DNA from: Bacteroidota bacterium | GTDB taxonomy: Bacteria; Bacteroidota; Bacteroidia; Chitinophagales; Chitinophagaceae | Direction: 5' to 3' | Assembly (NCBI GenBank): GCA_013287475.1 | Contig: JABDDT010000027.1 | Location: 444-36,125 of the forward strand | Length of the DNA: 35,682 bases | Shown: in pieces, positions 1 through 8,816 of the stretch | Position numbering within the stretch: the stretch's first letter is position 1 | Layout of the letters: each line of letters starts with the position of its first letter | Translations under genes and position numbers: made by a program | Notes under the pieces: generated by a model | Seen by the model: only the letters and a program-made list of their open reading frames with translations | Database searches by the model: none | Told to the model about the DNA's origin: nothing

Positions 1-162
1 AGAATATCACAAAATTTAATTATTTCAATTGCAAATGCAAGTGATTTTTGTACAATTGGACCATCTCTTCGGATCATAATTTCAAGTATTAAGACTCGAA
101 ATTGATTGATTCAATTTGAAAAAAAATGAGGGTTTCACTCAATATTTATAAGAAAAACCCCT
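1..162. other. Gene-free left edge
   Basis: AT-rich sequence with stops in all frames and no recognisable gene. It holds the candidate terminator for the leftward prfC gene (119-160) and then runs into the octamer array beginning at 163. I see nothing else in it. Confidence 0.6.
119..160 (-). terminator. Candidate prfC terminator
   Basis: Read on the minus strand, GGGTTT (160-155) can pair with AAACCC (135-130) across a 19-nt loop. It is followed three bases later by eight T residues (126-119). The stem is short and the loop long, so this is a weak intrinsic terminator candidate for the leftward prfC gene that ends at 199. Confidence 0.35.
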
Positions 163-202
163 TATACTCCTATACTCCTATACTCTTATACTCCTATACT
201 AC
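163..202. repeat. Octamer tandem array (TATACTCC)x5
   Basis: Five consecutive 8-bp units: TATACTCC, TATACTCC, TATACTCT, TATACTCC, TATACTAC. The last unit contains the TAG stop of prfC (199-201 on the minus strand). The same octamer, read on the other strand as GTATAGGA/GTATAAGA, recurs at 24407-24438 beyond the M13 peptidase gene. This belongs to the wider set of 7/8-bp arrays at gene ends in this window. Confidence 0.9.
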
Positions 203-1785
203 TTGTGTATCTCCGAAGTATAATGAAACTCTATCTCGGGATTATTGGTGATCTCCGTTTTCAGGAACCACTCACTTTGTGCGAGATAAACCATATTCCC
301 GTCCTTATCCTCAGCAATATTATTTTGCTTGAATCTGGCGAAGTCAAAGAGCTTTTTCTCATCATTACTCGTTATCCAGCAGGCTTTGAAAAAAGGAAGT
401 GTATTGAATTGAACAGATGCCGAATATTCATGCAGTAGTCTGTATTGAATGACTTCAAATTGTAACTCGCCCACACATCCAATTATTTTTTTGTTACCGC
501 CAAACTGAGTGAATAATTGCGCCACGCCTTCATCTGTTAATTGTAACAATCCCTTTTCGAGCTGTTTGGTTTTCATGGGATCTTTATTCTGGACTTCCTT
601 AAATATTTCTGGTGAAAAAGAAGGTATACCGGTGAAATAAAAATTGGCTCCTTCTGTGAGTGTATCCCCGATTTTGAAATTCCCGGTGTCGAATAGGCCG
701 ACTACATCGCCAGGAAATGCTTCATCTATAACATCCTTGTCACGCGCAAGAAAACTATATGGATTGCTGAAACGGATGTCTTTATTCAAACGGACATGAT
801 GGAAATATTTATTTCTTTCAAATTTCCCGCTGCAGGCCCGGATAAATGCAATCCGGTCACGATGCCTGGGATCAAGATTTGCATGGATCTTGAAAACAAA
901 ACCGCTGAATTTTTCGTCCTCAGGACAAACTGCACCGTCAGTCGTAGGCCGGCATTGCGGTACCGGCGCGATTCGGATAAAATTATCCAGCATTTCACGT
1001 ACGCCGAAATTATTAATGGCAGATCCAAAAAATACCGGTGCAATTTTTCCACTGAGGTAATCTTCAATAGCAAGTGGTCCGTAAACGCCATCCACCAGCT
1101 CCACATCTTCACGTAATATGGATGCATCTTTTTCACCGAGTTTTTCATCCAGCAATGATGTACTGAGATCCCCGATTTGAACTACGTCCTCATCAGATGC
1201 TTTTGTATTCGCAGTAAATAGAATCAGATTTTTATCGTGCAGGTTATAAACACCTTTAAAATCTTTACCATTATTAATGGGCCAGGTAAGCGGATGTAAT
1301 TTGATTTGCAGCTCATTCTCAATTTCCTCCATCAGTTCAAACCTGTTCTTGCCATCACGATCCATTTTATTTACAAAAACTATGATCGGCGTGTCGCGCA
1401 TACGGCAGACTTCTGTCAGTTTTCGGGTTTGTTCTTCAACACCGTTAACACTGTCTATTACAAGAATTACACTGTCCACAGCCGTTAATGTTCGGTAAGT
1501 ATCTTCGGCAAAATCTTTATGTCCCGGTGTATCCAGCAGGTTTATCAGTTTATCCTTATATTGAAAACTCATTACGGAAGTGGCCACAGAGATGCCGCGC
1601 TGGCGCTCTATTTCCATGAAATCGCTGGTGGCATATTTTCTGATCTTATTACTTTTAACGGCACCTGCTGTTTGAATTGCACCTCCAAATAAAAGGAATT
1701 TTTCGGTCAGCGTCGTTTTACCGGCGTCCGGATGGGAAATGATGGCGAATGTTCTTCTTTTCTCGATTTCTGATTTATAACTCAT
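199..1785 (-). CDS. prfC: Peptide chain release factor 3
   Basis: A translational GTPase that removes RF1 or RF2 from the ribosome after peptide release. The 528 residues match the usual RF3 length. The G1 loop HPDAGKTT lies at residues 18-25, followed by DTPGH (G3, about residue 86) and NKMD (G4, about residue 140). The switch region reads [13 protein letters not shown], as in RF3 rather than EF-G. The C-terminal half contains the [10 protein letters not shown] segment typical of the family. The ATG start is supported by an upstream -7 box about 35 nt away. The stop codon lies inside an octamer repeat array. It stands alone with no obvious operon partner. I am confident of the assignment; other translational GTPases lack this pattern. 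Confidence 0.97.
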   Translation of the reverse strand: MSYKSEIEKRRTFAIISHPDAGKTTLTEKFLLFGGAIQTAGAVKSNKIRKYATSDFMEIERQRGISVATSVMSFQYKDKLINLLDTPGHKDFAEDTYRTLTAVDSVILVIDSVNGVEEQTRKLTEVCRMRDTPIIVFVNKMDRDGKNRFELMEEIENELQIKLHPLTWPINNGKDFKGVYNLHDKNLILFTANTKASDEDVVQIGDLSTSLLDEKLGEKDASILREDVELVDGVYGPLAIEDYLSGKIAPVFFGSAINNFGVREMLDNFIRIAPVPQCRPTTDGAVCPEDEKFSGFVFKIHANLDPRHRDRIAFIRACSGKFERNKYFHHVRLNKDIRFSNPYSFLARDKDVIDEAFPGDVVGLFDTGNFKIGDTLTEGANFYFTGIPSFSPEIFKEVQNKDPMKTKQLEKGLLQLTDEGVAQLFTQFGGNKKIIGCVGELQFEVIQYRLLHEYSASVQFNTLPFFKACWITSNDEKKLFDFARFKQNNIAEDKDGNMVYLAQSEWFLKTEITNNPEIEFHYTSEIHK

Positions 1786-1820
1786 ACTATGGGACCGGAT
1801 AAGCTTTCTCCGGAAGCGCG

Positions 1821-1828
1821 CAAAATTA
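1821..1828 (-). promoter_or_regulatory. Candidate -7 box for prfC
   Basis: The minus strand reads TAATTTTG, an exact match to the Bacteroidota -7 consensus TAnnTTTG. TTCG lies 17 nt further upstream as an imperfect -33 element. The predicted transcript would begin about 30 nt before the prfC ATG. Confidence 0.5.
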
Positions 1829-1857
1829 AGAAGTTCCTGTTGATGCGAAGTATCTTT

Positions 1858-4707
1858 CTAAAGATTGGACAATCTGCTGTTATAACCCTTTTCGAGAATA
1901 TTCAACGGTAGAATCAGCTCCCATTGATTTGGTCCCCTTCCTTCATAGTCAGCATCCAGGAGACGGCTGTACCGGATTCCAAAACTCAAAGGAAGCTGGT
2001 TCCACCATTGTGTGTCCAGATATATTTCAAGACCAACTGAACGGTATTGAGATTGTACACCTGGACCATTTGTAGCAAAATAAGGTACTCCTGTATAATC
2101 GTAGTATGCATTGGCACGGATTCTAAAAAAGTAAATAAGATTTGCAAACCCCCAGTCAGGATATACAAGCGGAAGATTATAATTGAACCCTATCGTAAAC
2201 ATCTGATAGAAGTTTTCTCCGGAATAACCCCTTGCAAATGGAAAGTTGTTGGTAAATCTGACCTGGTTTAATGAATCACGCTGTTGCACTGCAGTATTAA
2301 TTACAATACTATTGGTAGCTGTCAGTCCCGGGAAATAAAAATTGGCAGACGCCAGAACCTGGTTCCCGGAAATATTGGTTATAGCCCGGTTATATTGCAA
2401 CAATAAGGTTTGCGCAAATGATGGATTGATTTGAAGTCTGCCTGTCTGAAGCTGGTGTCTAAAAAATAATTGCGGATCCAGACTGAAATAGGAAGTGTTT
2501 TTAATACTGTCTTTAAACGATCCCTGAAAGTACTGCTGGTGCCAGGTGATATTGCTTCCGCCTTCCAGGCTTGTAAGCCACCTGCCCCTGCTTAAATTCA
2601 GTGGGATGGAAAATCCTGCATAACTAAGCAATTCATTCCAGTATATTTTTTGATTGCCATAATAACTGTTCCGATCAAGAATATATTCTGTACCGATATT
2701 AAGAAAGGGAAATAATCCTCCGTAAATAAAATCCATTCCGGCATTCTTCGATTGTTCATTGCGATTAACGCCTACAAATATTTCCGATTGAAAGGTATTC
2801 AATACATTCTCACCCAAAAGAGACAGTGTATAATTCGGGTCATTAACATAGGGTCTCCAGCTGTAGAAATTAAAAAGACGTGTGAATGAATTATATGGTT
2901 TCACAGGAAATACTGAATCAGGAATAGGATGAGGTATCTGGAATGGAGGATTATTCAGCGCGTATACCCTGTGTTTTTCGGATGTGTCCAGTGCAGGAAA
3001 AATTTCCGGCACATTGCGGAATGCTTTTTTTGCATTCGTAGTTTGAACATGGTATCCTGCACTCGTAAAACTATTCCAGGTTAATTTCCCATATCCCCCT
3101 GATAGCTGATAGTTTCCGGCACTTGCTTCGTCATTCATCTCGTAAATCTGTCCTTCATGCCAACAGAAACCCTGGTCGTGTTCATTGAAAGTACGTGTAA
3201 AATAAATCCGGTTATTTTCTACAGAAATAAAACCGAGTGGTTCCATTGACCAGCCAACAAGTAATTGCTGATTACCCGAAAGAATGTCGACCTGCATCAG
3301 ACCCATCTGTCCTTTTTTATTTCTGACGGCTGTTACCAACTGTCCGTCAGAAAAAAATTTAGGATAGGTATAAATCAGCATGTCGGGATTTGGAATTTGT
3401 CTCAGGATTTTACCTGATTGAATATCCAGGATGTCAAGGGTACTTTTTCCTGTCGTCGACATGTTTACTGCAACCAAAGATTTTCCGTCGGGAGAGATAT
3501 CCGGAGAAAAATATTTTGTCTTTCCACGAAGCCGGGTATCTTTTTTTGTATCGAGATCTATTATACGGAGTACAGAATAATCACGCCACCCCCAGCGGAG
3601 ATCCGGTTCATACGCTGTGTAAACAATTTTACGGTTCCTGTAAGTAAAGGTCTGATCCAATACGACTGCCTGGAATTTTATCCGGATAAGTTTTTCAGTG
3701 CCGGTATGTTGTAAAACAAAATCAGGAGGGAGACGGTAGCTGCTATTCAGGAATACCAGGTGATTACTGTCGGTGAATTGCGGAAATAATTCATCTGCGA
3801 CGAAATGAGGCATTTTTTTACCATACATCGCAGGCTCACTTGTAAAGGCATCTTCCGGCAGCTGATCCCGGAAATAGTCCATGGCCCTCACTCTGAAAGT
3901 ATCAAAGTTTACGCCCGAATTTCTTTTTATTGAATTTTGAAGTGGATAGAATAAACCTTTAAATGCAGCAGCTTCCCTGGCAGTTTTATCCCAGAAATTA
4001 GATCCATATTTTTCTCTTCCAAAGGCCACCAGCATATATCCCAAAGGATACCAGTTTGGTGTATAATCCCGGTATGATCCATTGCGAAGTTTCATCCAGG
4101 AATAATTCTTTTCTGAAACCCAGAGACTTTCAAATCCTGCGAGGAAAAGTGGAAGTCGTCCCCTGCCCTGCTGACTGACCAGTGTTTCCTGGAAAACAGC
4201 GTCTCCTTCAAAAAACCAGTTAGGGACAGAAAGACTATTGGCAAATGCAAGACCGTCCTGACCAAACAGAATGTAAAATGCTTTAGAAAGGCCTAAACGA
4301 AAATTATTGTATTGCTGCACATGCCGGTATTCATGAATGGCCAGGGTCTGATACCAGGGCAGACTTCCAAGATCAAAACTATTTTGCTCAGGAGTAAGCT
4401 GGAATTCACTTCTGAAAGGAGCAAGCTGTACATATCCGTTGGGGATGGTTGTCAGATCGTGAAAAACAATATCAATTGGTTTTTGCTGGTCACCAATGGT
4501 TGACAAAGTGGTTTTACTCAGAGCTGTAACCAGGAATGCCACTTCACGTGCTTCGCTATCCAGTCCCGGAGGAAAAATGATATTTGCCGGAATTGAATGA
4601 ACTACTTTCCACTTTACAGAAGGAGGTGTCCCCCCAAATATCTGGGCACTGGCATGGTCAAAGCTGCAGACGACTAATAAACAAATAAGGTATTTGATCC
4701 TGTTCAT
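1858..4707 (-). CDS. Outer-membrane peptidase/beta-propeller/barrel protein
   Basis: About 949 residues, likely exported to the outer membrane. The open frame extends to a TTG at 4728, but the ATG at 4707 starts a clean signal peptide (MNRIKYLICLLVVCSF...SAQ), so I use it. Near residue 125 is HEYRH, a zinc-metallopeptidase HExxH motif. The downstream WFFEGDAVFQE supplies a plausible third ligand, as in gluzincin (peptidase MA-like) enzymes. The middle resembles TolB/WD40-like propeller blades (YFSPDISPDGKSLVAV and similar). The last 300 or so residues are rich in aromatic alternating strands, as in an outer-membrane barrel. Only 67 nt separate the open frame from the divergent glycosyltransferase gene. 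Substrate unknown; the domain reading is from motifs only. Confidence 0.8.
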   Translation of the reverse strand: MNRIKYLICLLVVCSFDHASAQIFGGTPPSVKWKVVHSIPANIIFPPGLDSEAREVAFLVTALSKTTLSTIGDQQKPIDIVFHDLTTIPNGYVQLAPFRSEFQLTPEQNSFDLGSLPWYQTLAIHEYRHVQQYNNFRLGLSKAFYILFGQDGLAFANSLSVPNWFFEGDAVFQETLVSQQGRGRLPLFLAGFESLWVSEKNYSWMKLRNGSYRDYTPNWYPLGYMLVAFGREKYGSNFWDKTAREAAAFKGLFYPLQNSIKRNSGVNFDTFRVRAMDYFRDQLPEDAFTSEPAMYGKKMPHFVADELFPQFTDSNHLVFLNSSYRLPPDFVLQHTGTEKLIRIKFQAVVLDQTFTYRNRKIVYTAYEPDLRWGWRDYSVLRIIDLDTKKDTRLRGKTKYFSPDISPDGKSLVAVNMSTTGKSTLDILDIQSGKILRQIPNPDMLIYTYPKFFSDGQLVTAVRNKKGQMGLMQVDILSGNQQLLVGWSMEPLGFISVENNRIYFTRTFNEHDQGFCWHEGQIYEMNDEASAGNYQLSGGYGKLTWNSFTSAGYHVQTTNAKKAFRNVPEIFPALDTSEKHRVYALNNPPFQIPHPIPDSVFPVKPYNSFTRLFNFYSWRPYVNDPNYTLSLLGENVLNTFQSEIFVGVNRNEQSKNAGMDFIYGGLFPFLNIGTEYILDRNSYYGNQKIYWNELLSYAGFSIPLNLSRGRWLTSLEGGSNITWHQQYFQGSFKDSIKNTSYFSLDPQLFFRHQLQTGRLQINPSFAQTLLLQYNRAITNISGNQVLASANFYFPGLTATNSIVINTAVQQRDSLNQVRFTNNFPFARGYSGENFYQMFTIGFNYNLPLVYPDWGFANLIYFFRIRANAYYDYTGVPYFATNGPGVQSQYRSVGLEIYLDTQWWNQLPLSFGIRYSRLLDADYEGRGPNQWELILPLNILEKGYNSRLSNL

Positions 4708-4778
4708 CAATAATTTGATCTGGAACAAAAATTGAAATTAGGCTAAGGTGTTCATAGAAAAAACAATCATAATTCCTA

Positions 4779-4786
4779 TATCTTCG
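4779..4786 (+). promoter_or_regulatory. Candidate -7 box before membrane glycosyltransferase
   Basis: TATCTTCG matches TAnnTTTG at 7 of 8 positions and ends 9 nt before the ATG at 4796, so a transcript would have a very short leader. There is no good -33 element, so confidence is low. Confidence 0.3.
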
Positions 4787-4795
4787 AATTAACAA

Positions 4796-6304
4796 ATGAA
4801 AGTAAAGTCACATTTATTTTCCCTTTCAAACAACCTGGATTCAATTCTGGCCGCCCTGATCGGCTTTTTTCTGATTCAGATATTTTCCAGGCATAGTGGA
4901 ATCGGGATATCTCCGGATTCTGTAACCTATCTAAGCGCTGCAAGGCACCTGGTTCATGGCAAAGGATTCATTTCATTTGACGACCTGCCGGTTGTAGACT
5001 TTCCATTTGCTTATCCTTTTTTTTTAACCGTCATTTCTTTTTTTACCAGGCTGGACCCCCTTCAATTTGGTCCTTTGCTGAATGGACTCCTGTTCGGAAT
5101 ACTGTTGTATGTAAGTGGCGGAATTATGAATGGGTTTAACAAACCTTCCGCATGGTATAAACGTATTTTGCTCATATGTATTCTATTGAGTCCGGCAATG
5201 CAGGAGGTCTATTCTTATCTATGGTCAGAAACCATTTTTCTTATCCTGATCCTTTTTTTCATTATTAGTTTTTCAAATTATTTAAAACAACATACCACAG
5301 GCTGGTTCCTGATTTCAATCCTGATTTGTTCTTTAGCCTGCTTAACCCGTTATGCAGGTGTCTTTTTGATCATAACCGGCTTATGTCTTATATTTTTTAA
5401 CGGGGCTTTTACCTGGCGTAAAAGAATTCTCGATTGTGTACTGTTTGGAAGTATTTCTTTCTCTTTGCTGCTCATCAATATTATTCGTAATCTCAAAGAT
5501 ACCGGACTCGCTATGGGCCCCCGTCCCAGGAATGATGAAGGAATCCTGAAAATCATGGAATATTTCGGTGGCGTGCTTTGTGACTGGCTCTTGCTTGACA
5601 GAAAGCCTCTGTTAGCGATTGCGCTGACTTTTATATTGTTGATACTTTTTGTTGTCACCATTTTATTTAATAAAAACAGTAAAAAATCAAAGTATGGATT
5701 TGAATATACAATGGCGGTTACCGGATTGATCTATTGTATTTTCATGATTATTACCTCAAGCTATACCCGGTACGAACAATTTACAAACCGGTTATTGTCA
5801 CCCATTTTTATTCCTCTCTTGTGGAGCTTTAGTTGTTGGATATCGGGATTTTTTAAAAATATATCCATCCGGTTGAAATGGATTTATGGTATTCTTTTTT
5901 TATTGATTACGGTTTGGTTTTTGAATGTTCAGGTACGTGCTGATTATGAATATTATGATGGAGTGAAGGATGCAGGAATTCCAGGTTACCGGGAAGACCC
6001 CTTTGTTCAGTCTGAAATTGTTCAGTTTCTTGAAAAAAATAAAAATGTTTTTGACCCCCGGATTCCGATCTATTCAAATGCGGGTGAAGCAGTATATTTT
6101 GTTAGCGGGATAGCTGCGCGACAGTTACCATTTCTGGATTTCCCCGCACAGGTTCAGCAGTATTATACCGGAAATAATAATTACCTGGTTTGGTTCAATG
6201 ACCTTGATAATCCTTCCATGCCCGATCTGAAATCCATACTGCAACATAAGAACATGGTAACGGTAAAGGAATTCCCCGATGGCGGAGTGTACTTAACGAA
6301 GTAA
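4796..6304 (+). CDS. GT-C type membrane glycosyltransferase
   Basis: A 502-residue polytopic membrane protein with about ten hydrophobic helices. The first periplasmic loop reads ISPDSVTYLSAARHLVHG, which matches the acidic-residue-plus-YLxxA pattern of GT-C (PMT/ArnT/RgtA-like) transferases that use polyprenyl-phosphate sugars. The C-terminal 100 residues form a soluble periplasmic tail. Family knowledge suggests transfer of a sugar to an envelope lipid or glycan; donor and acceptor cannot be read from the sequence. It is divergent from the peptidase/barrel gene and convergent with the DUF1080 gene. Its TAA stop is the first triplet of a heptad array. Confidence 0.75.
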   Translation: MKVKSHLFSLSNNLDSILAALIGFFLIQIFSRHSGIGISPDSVTYLSAARHLVHGKGFISFDDLPVVDFPFAYPFFLTVISFFTRLDPLQFGPLLNGLLFGILLYVSGGIMNGFNKPSAWYKRILLICILLSPAMQEVYSYLWSETIFLILILFFIISFSNYLKQHTTGWFLISILICSLACLTRYAGVFLIITGLCLIFFNGAFTWRKRILDCVLFGSISFSLLLINIIRNLKDTGLAMGPRPRNDEGILKIMEYFGGVLCDWLLLDRKPLLAIALTFILLILFVVTILFNKNSKKSKYGFEYTMAVTGLIYCIFMIITSSYTRYEQFTNRLLSPIFIPLLWSFSCWISGFFKNISIRLKWIYGILFLLITVWFLNVQVRADYEYYDGVKDAGIPGYREDPFVQSEIVQFLEKNKNVFDPRIPIYSNAGEAVYFVSGIAARQLPFLDFPAQVQQYYTGNNNYLVWFNDLDNPSMPDLKSILQHKNMVTVKEFPDGGVYLTK

Positions 6305-6332
6305 TTATTAATTATCAATTATTAATTATTAA
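6302..6332. repeat. Heptad array TAATTAT, left arm of inverted pair
   Basis: Units TAATTAT, TAATTAT, CAATTAT, TAATTAT plus a partial unit. It starts with the TAA stop of the membrane glycosyltransferase. The same 31 bases recur inverted at 6392-6422, so the two arms can fold into a 31-bp AT-only stem around a 59-nt loop. It may act as a bidirectional transcript end between the two convergent genes. Confidence 0.9.
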
Positions 6333-6390
6333 CGACTGGATTTGCATTTACTTTTAAGAATTTCGATTATTCCGAGATTCATCTCTCAGC

Positions 6391-6422
6391 ATTAATAATT
6401 AATAATTGATAATTAATAATTA
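6391..6422. repeat. Heptad array ATTAATA, right arm of inverted pair
   Basis: Units ATTAATA, ATTAATA, ATTGATA, ATTAATA, ATTA: the reverse complement of 6302-6332, including the single variant unit. It ends in the TAA stop of the leftward DUF1080 gene (6422-6420). Confidence 0.9.
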
Positions 6423-7214
6423 CAAAGGTCTTACCCAAATATTCCTGTAACTAATCGGTTCGCTGGCATCTCCGTGCGCCTGGAGTTTTATGGGCGATGT
6501 ACCATGTTTCTTGTAATATGGTTTACCGATATATTGTGTAACACCAGTCAGGACATAATTATTTTGCACCAGCACTCCATTTAAAAAAACAGTTACACGT
6601 GCGGGTGAATCAAGGCTACCGTCATCTTTGAATCGGGGGGCAGTCCATACTACTTCGTAGTCCTGCCATTCACCTGGTTTGCGGGAAGGGTTAGCCAGAG
6701 GAACACTTTGTTTATAAATACTTCCTACCTGACCGTTAACATAAGTTGTATTATTATAATTATCCAGTACCTGCAATTCATATCCAACATCGCCTCCATT
6801 ATCGGATATGTCTGCAAGAAAAACTCCGCTGTTTCCTCTAGCCTGTCCGGAGCCAGTAATATTTTCAGGAATTCTGAATTCAACATGGAGTTGAAAATCC
6901 ATGAATCTTTGACGGGTAAGGATTCCACCTGCTTTTTTTTCAACGGTCATAATACCATCATGTACTTTCCAGCCTGCTGCTTTGGTTGAATCTTTACCCT
7001 CCGCTCTCCACATATCGAGATTTTTTCCGTCGAAAAGAACTATGGCATCGGAGGGCGGTTCAGAGTCTGTTTTACCTGGCGTCACTATTTTGGGAACAGG
7101 GCTATAAAATTCAGTGTCTTCGGGTTTTTGTGCCTTAACGAAATTTAAAACAAAGCAAAATGAAATAAGCAGAATGAAGAATTTTTTACCTGATGGTATA
7201 GCAAGTGCTTGCAT
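6420..7214 (-). CDS. DUF1080 / 3-keto-disaccharide hydrolase family protein
   Basis: An exported protein of about 264 residues. The open frame extends to a TTG at 7220; I choose the ATG two codons in, which still gives a signal peptide (KKFFILLISFCFVLNFVKA). The mature part has the full DUF1080 (PF06439) jelly-roll pattern: IVLFDGKNLDMW, WKVHDGIMTVE, GGILTRQRFMDFQLHVEF, RGNSGVFL, YELQVLDNY, GEWQDYEVVW and the closing SYRNIWVRPL. Members of this family cleave glycosides previously oxidised at C3, and they are found in the periplasm or on the cell surface. Two GMC oxidoreductases that might supply such oxidised sugars lie about 12 kb away. It is 32 nt downstream of the HU-like/SPOR gene on the same strand. 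Family assignment is firm; substrate unknown. Confidence 0.88.
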   Translation of the reverse strand: MQALAIPSGKKFFILLISFCFVLNFVKAQKPEDTEFYSPVPKIVTPGKTDSEPPSDAIVLFDGKNLDMWRAEGKDSTKAAGWKVHDGIMTVEKKAGGILTRQRFMDFQLHVEFRIPENITGSGQARGNSGVFLADISDNGGDVGYELQVLDNYNNTTYVNGQVGSIYKQSVPLANPSRKPGEWQDYEVVWTAPRFKDDGSLDSPARVTVFLNGVLVQNNYVLTGVTQYIGKPYYKKHGTSPIKLQAHGDASEPISYRNIWVRPL

Positions 7215-7252
7215 ATTCAATTTTATTTAAAAATGAAGATAGCAAAAAAGCA

Positions 7253-8182
7253 TCATTGCTCGATGATCACATCATGTGCATATTGCTTCCGGAGAGAATC
7301 TTTTATGTGAATGGTATCTTTCGCAAGTGCAGGAAATTGAAAATAAACTTTGAAGAAAGATGAATCCTTCTGGTATAAATAAGCTTTCAGATCGAATCCT
7401 AACAGTTGCTTATAACGCCTGAGGGCGTGAGATTTATTATAAGTAGACAGGATAATAAATTTATAAGTTGAAGGTTGGCCGTTAATTGTTGACAGATGAC
7501 CGGGACCTTTGGCTAAATTTTTTACTGAATCACGGTGCGCTGCTGAGTCAGCAGCCAATGAATCGCTGGCAGGTGGCTGCTGCGTCTGAGCAACTGAACT
7601 TGTGTCCGGATTATTTCCTGCTGCTCCGGTATTATTTTTCTTGTACATCATCCAGCCACCCAATCCAACGATTACCAGAGCAGCTAAAAGAGCAACCACC
7701 TTCAACATATTTCTGTTCTGAATGGACGTAACTGTATTTAATTGGTTTTTCTCGGAAGTATAAAGCTTTTTCTTTCCGTGATCAGGACCAGGAGTATTTT
7801 CTTTAATGAGGGTGTATTCTCCAGGTGTAAAATCAAACTTGCCGGTTTTATTTTTGGTGATGGTCCCGATGCCTTCGAGATGAAATGGTTTTCCGATATT
7901 CAGCATTTCAGTTCCGAGATTTAGATAGGAATCCAGGTCTGAAATGGCGAGAGGTTTTATCTTACCCGTATTTTCACAAATAAAACTAATAAGCTCTTTG
8001 TCAGCCGCTGCTATATTTGCATTTTGAAACTGAACGGCGTTTGGTATAGCAAGTTGCGTGCGATCATTTTCTTCCGGAAGCACTACAGACTTATCGAGCG
8101 TAAAGATGCCAAGACCGGGAAGGGCCATCTTTCGGTTCTTATAAAGATATTCTACCAGTAAGAGTGGGATCTTCAAAGCCAA
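7253..8182 (-). CDS. HU-like (CCDC81-type) domain and SPOR-like membrane protein
   Basis: About 309 residues in three parts. Residues 1-130 resemble the prokaryotic CCDC81/HU-like tandem domain (LLLVEYLYKNRKMALPGLG, then FHLEGIGTITKN). One transmembrane helix follows near residues 160-180 (VVALLAALVIVGLGGWMMY). After a Ser/Ala/Gln-rich linker, the C-terminal 80 residues resemble a SPOR domain (YKFIILSTYNKSHALRRYKQL). SPOR domains bind denuded peptidoglycan at division sites, so an N-in, C-out envelope role is plausible. No ATG precedes the conserved start; TTG at 8182 or 8176 must be used, the latter giving MKIPLLLVEY. It probably precedes the DUF1080 gene in one transcript. Confidence 0.78.
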   Translation of the reverse strand: MALKIPLLLVEYLYKNRKMALPGLGIFTLDKSVVLPEENDRTQLAIPNAVQFQNANIAAADKELISFICENTGKIKPLAISDLDSYLNLGTEMLNIGKPFHLEGIGTITKNKTGKFDFTPGEYTLIKENTPGPDHGKKKLYTSEKNQLNTVTSIQNRNMLKVVALLAALVIVGLGGWMMYKKNNTGAAGNNPDTSSVAQTQQPPASDSLAADSAAHRDSVKNLAKGPGHLSTINGQPSTYKFIILSTYNKSHALRRYKQLLGFDLKAYLYQKDSSFFKVYFQFPALAKDTIHIKDSLRKQYAHDVIIEQ

Positions 8183-8187
8183 TGGAT

Positions 8188-8203
8188 TTACTTTTAAAAG
8201 TAA
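8188..8203. promoter_or_regulatory. Perfect 16-bp palindrome upstream of HU-like/SPOR gene
   Basis: TTACTTTTAAAAGTAA reads the same on both strands and lies 6 nt before the TTG start of the leftward HU-like/SPOR gene, in the divergent region it shares with the 8337 gene. It could be an operator. Its AT-rich composition means chance is not excluded. Confidence 0.4.
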
Positions 8204-8336
8204 TTAACGAACGCTAATACAGTTAAATAATTATCTGAAAATTAAAATAAAATATTGAAAACTAACCATATACCTGAGGAAACCTCAATTTTTGTTCCAT
8301 ATTTCTTATGTGAGTCGTCCTTTAAACAAGAACTAA

Positions 8337-8669
8337 ATGCTGACTGAGGAAGAAGAAGCCTTTATAGTTTACTGGAAAACCAACCGCGATAAACAAAGGA
8401 AAACCTTCCGGCAATTTCTGCTTGGAATTCCACTGGCGCTCTTATTTGTAATACCAATTGCAGTTAATTTCTTCTCCGGCTGGTATAAAAGGGCAAAAAT
8501 GATAAGCAATACAAGTGATTTCAATCCAGGAGTTCTCCTCCTGGCCCTTGTTCTGATTGTTGTTTTCGTAGCTATTTTCTCGAGAAAATTCAAATGGGAT
8601 CAATACGAACAACGCTATATTGAGCTTCTTGCCAAAAAAAAAAGACAGGAGGAAGGCAAAAAAAAATGA
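8337..8669 (+). CDS. Small two-helix membrane protein, function unknown
   Basis: A 110-residue protein with two hydrophobic helices (IPLALLFVIPIAVNFF near residues 29-44 and VLLLALVLIVVFVAIF near 63-78) and a strongly basic tail (AKKKRQEEGKKK). The N-terminus is charged (LTEEEEAFIVYWKTNRDKQRKTFRQFL). The layout resembles small conserved membrane proteins of Chitinophagaceae, but I cannot name a function. It starts with ATG and is divergent from the HU-like/SPOR gene. An intrinsic terminator follows at 8763, before sdaA. Codon use and composition look like its neighbours. Confidence 0.7.
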   Translation: MLTEEEEAFIVYWKTNRDKQRKTFRQFLLGIPLALLFVIPIAVNFFSGWYKRAKMISNTSDFNPGVLLLALVLIVVFVAIFSRKFKWDQYEQRYIELLAKKKRQEEGKKK

Positions 8670-8762
8670 CCGGTGCAGCATTTTATCTTTCAGTGATGTC
8701 TATATGTTCGAGGCCGATATTTTTATTCCAAGTGCCGTAACCATACACTACCTGCTAAACCG

Positions 8763-8790
8763 ACCCTGGACACCCGTTCAGGGTTTTTTT
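8763..8790 (+). terminator. Intrinsic terminator before sdaA
   Basis: ACCCTGGA pairs with TTCAGGGT (8 bp including one G-U), with a CACCCG loop, and is followed directly by a run of T residues up to 8790. It would end the transcript of the small membrane protein gene. The sdaA -7 box begins only five bases after the T-run. Confidence 0.8.
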
Positions 8791-8794
8791 ATTG

Positions 8795-8802
8795 TAATTT
8801 TG
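8795..8802 (+). promoter_or_regulatory. Candidate -7 box for sdaA
   Basis: TAATTTTG is an exact TAnnTTTG match, 14 nt before the TTG start at 8817. No clear -33 TTTG is visible, because that position falls in the upstream terminator hairpin. The leader would be under 15 nt. Confidence 0.45.
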
Positions 8803-8816
8803 CCCAAATACATTGC

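Noticed and set aside
796-1116. 106-codon open frame antisense to prfC
   Set aside because: A shadow of a strongly conserved gene, with no recognisable domain.
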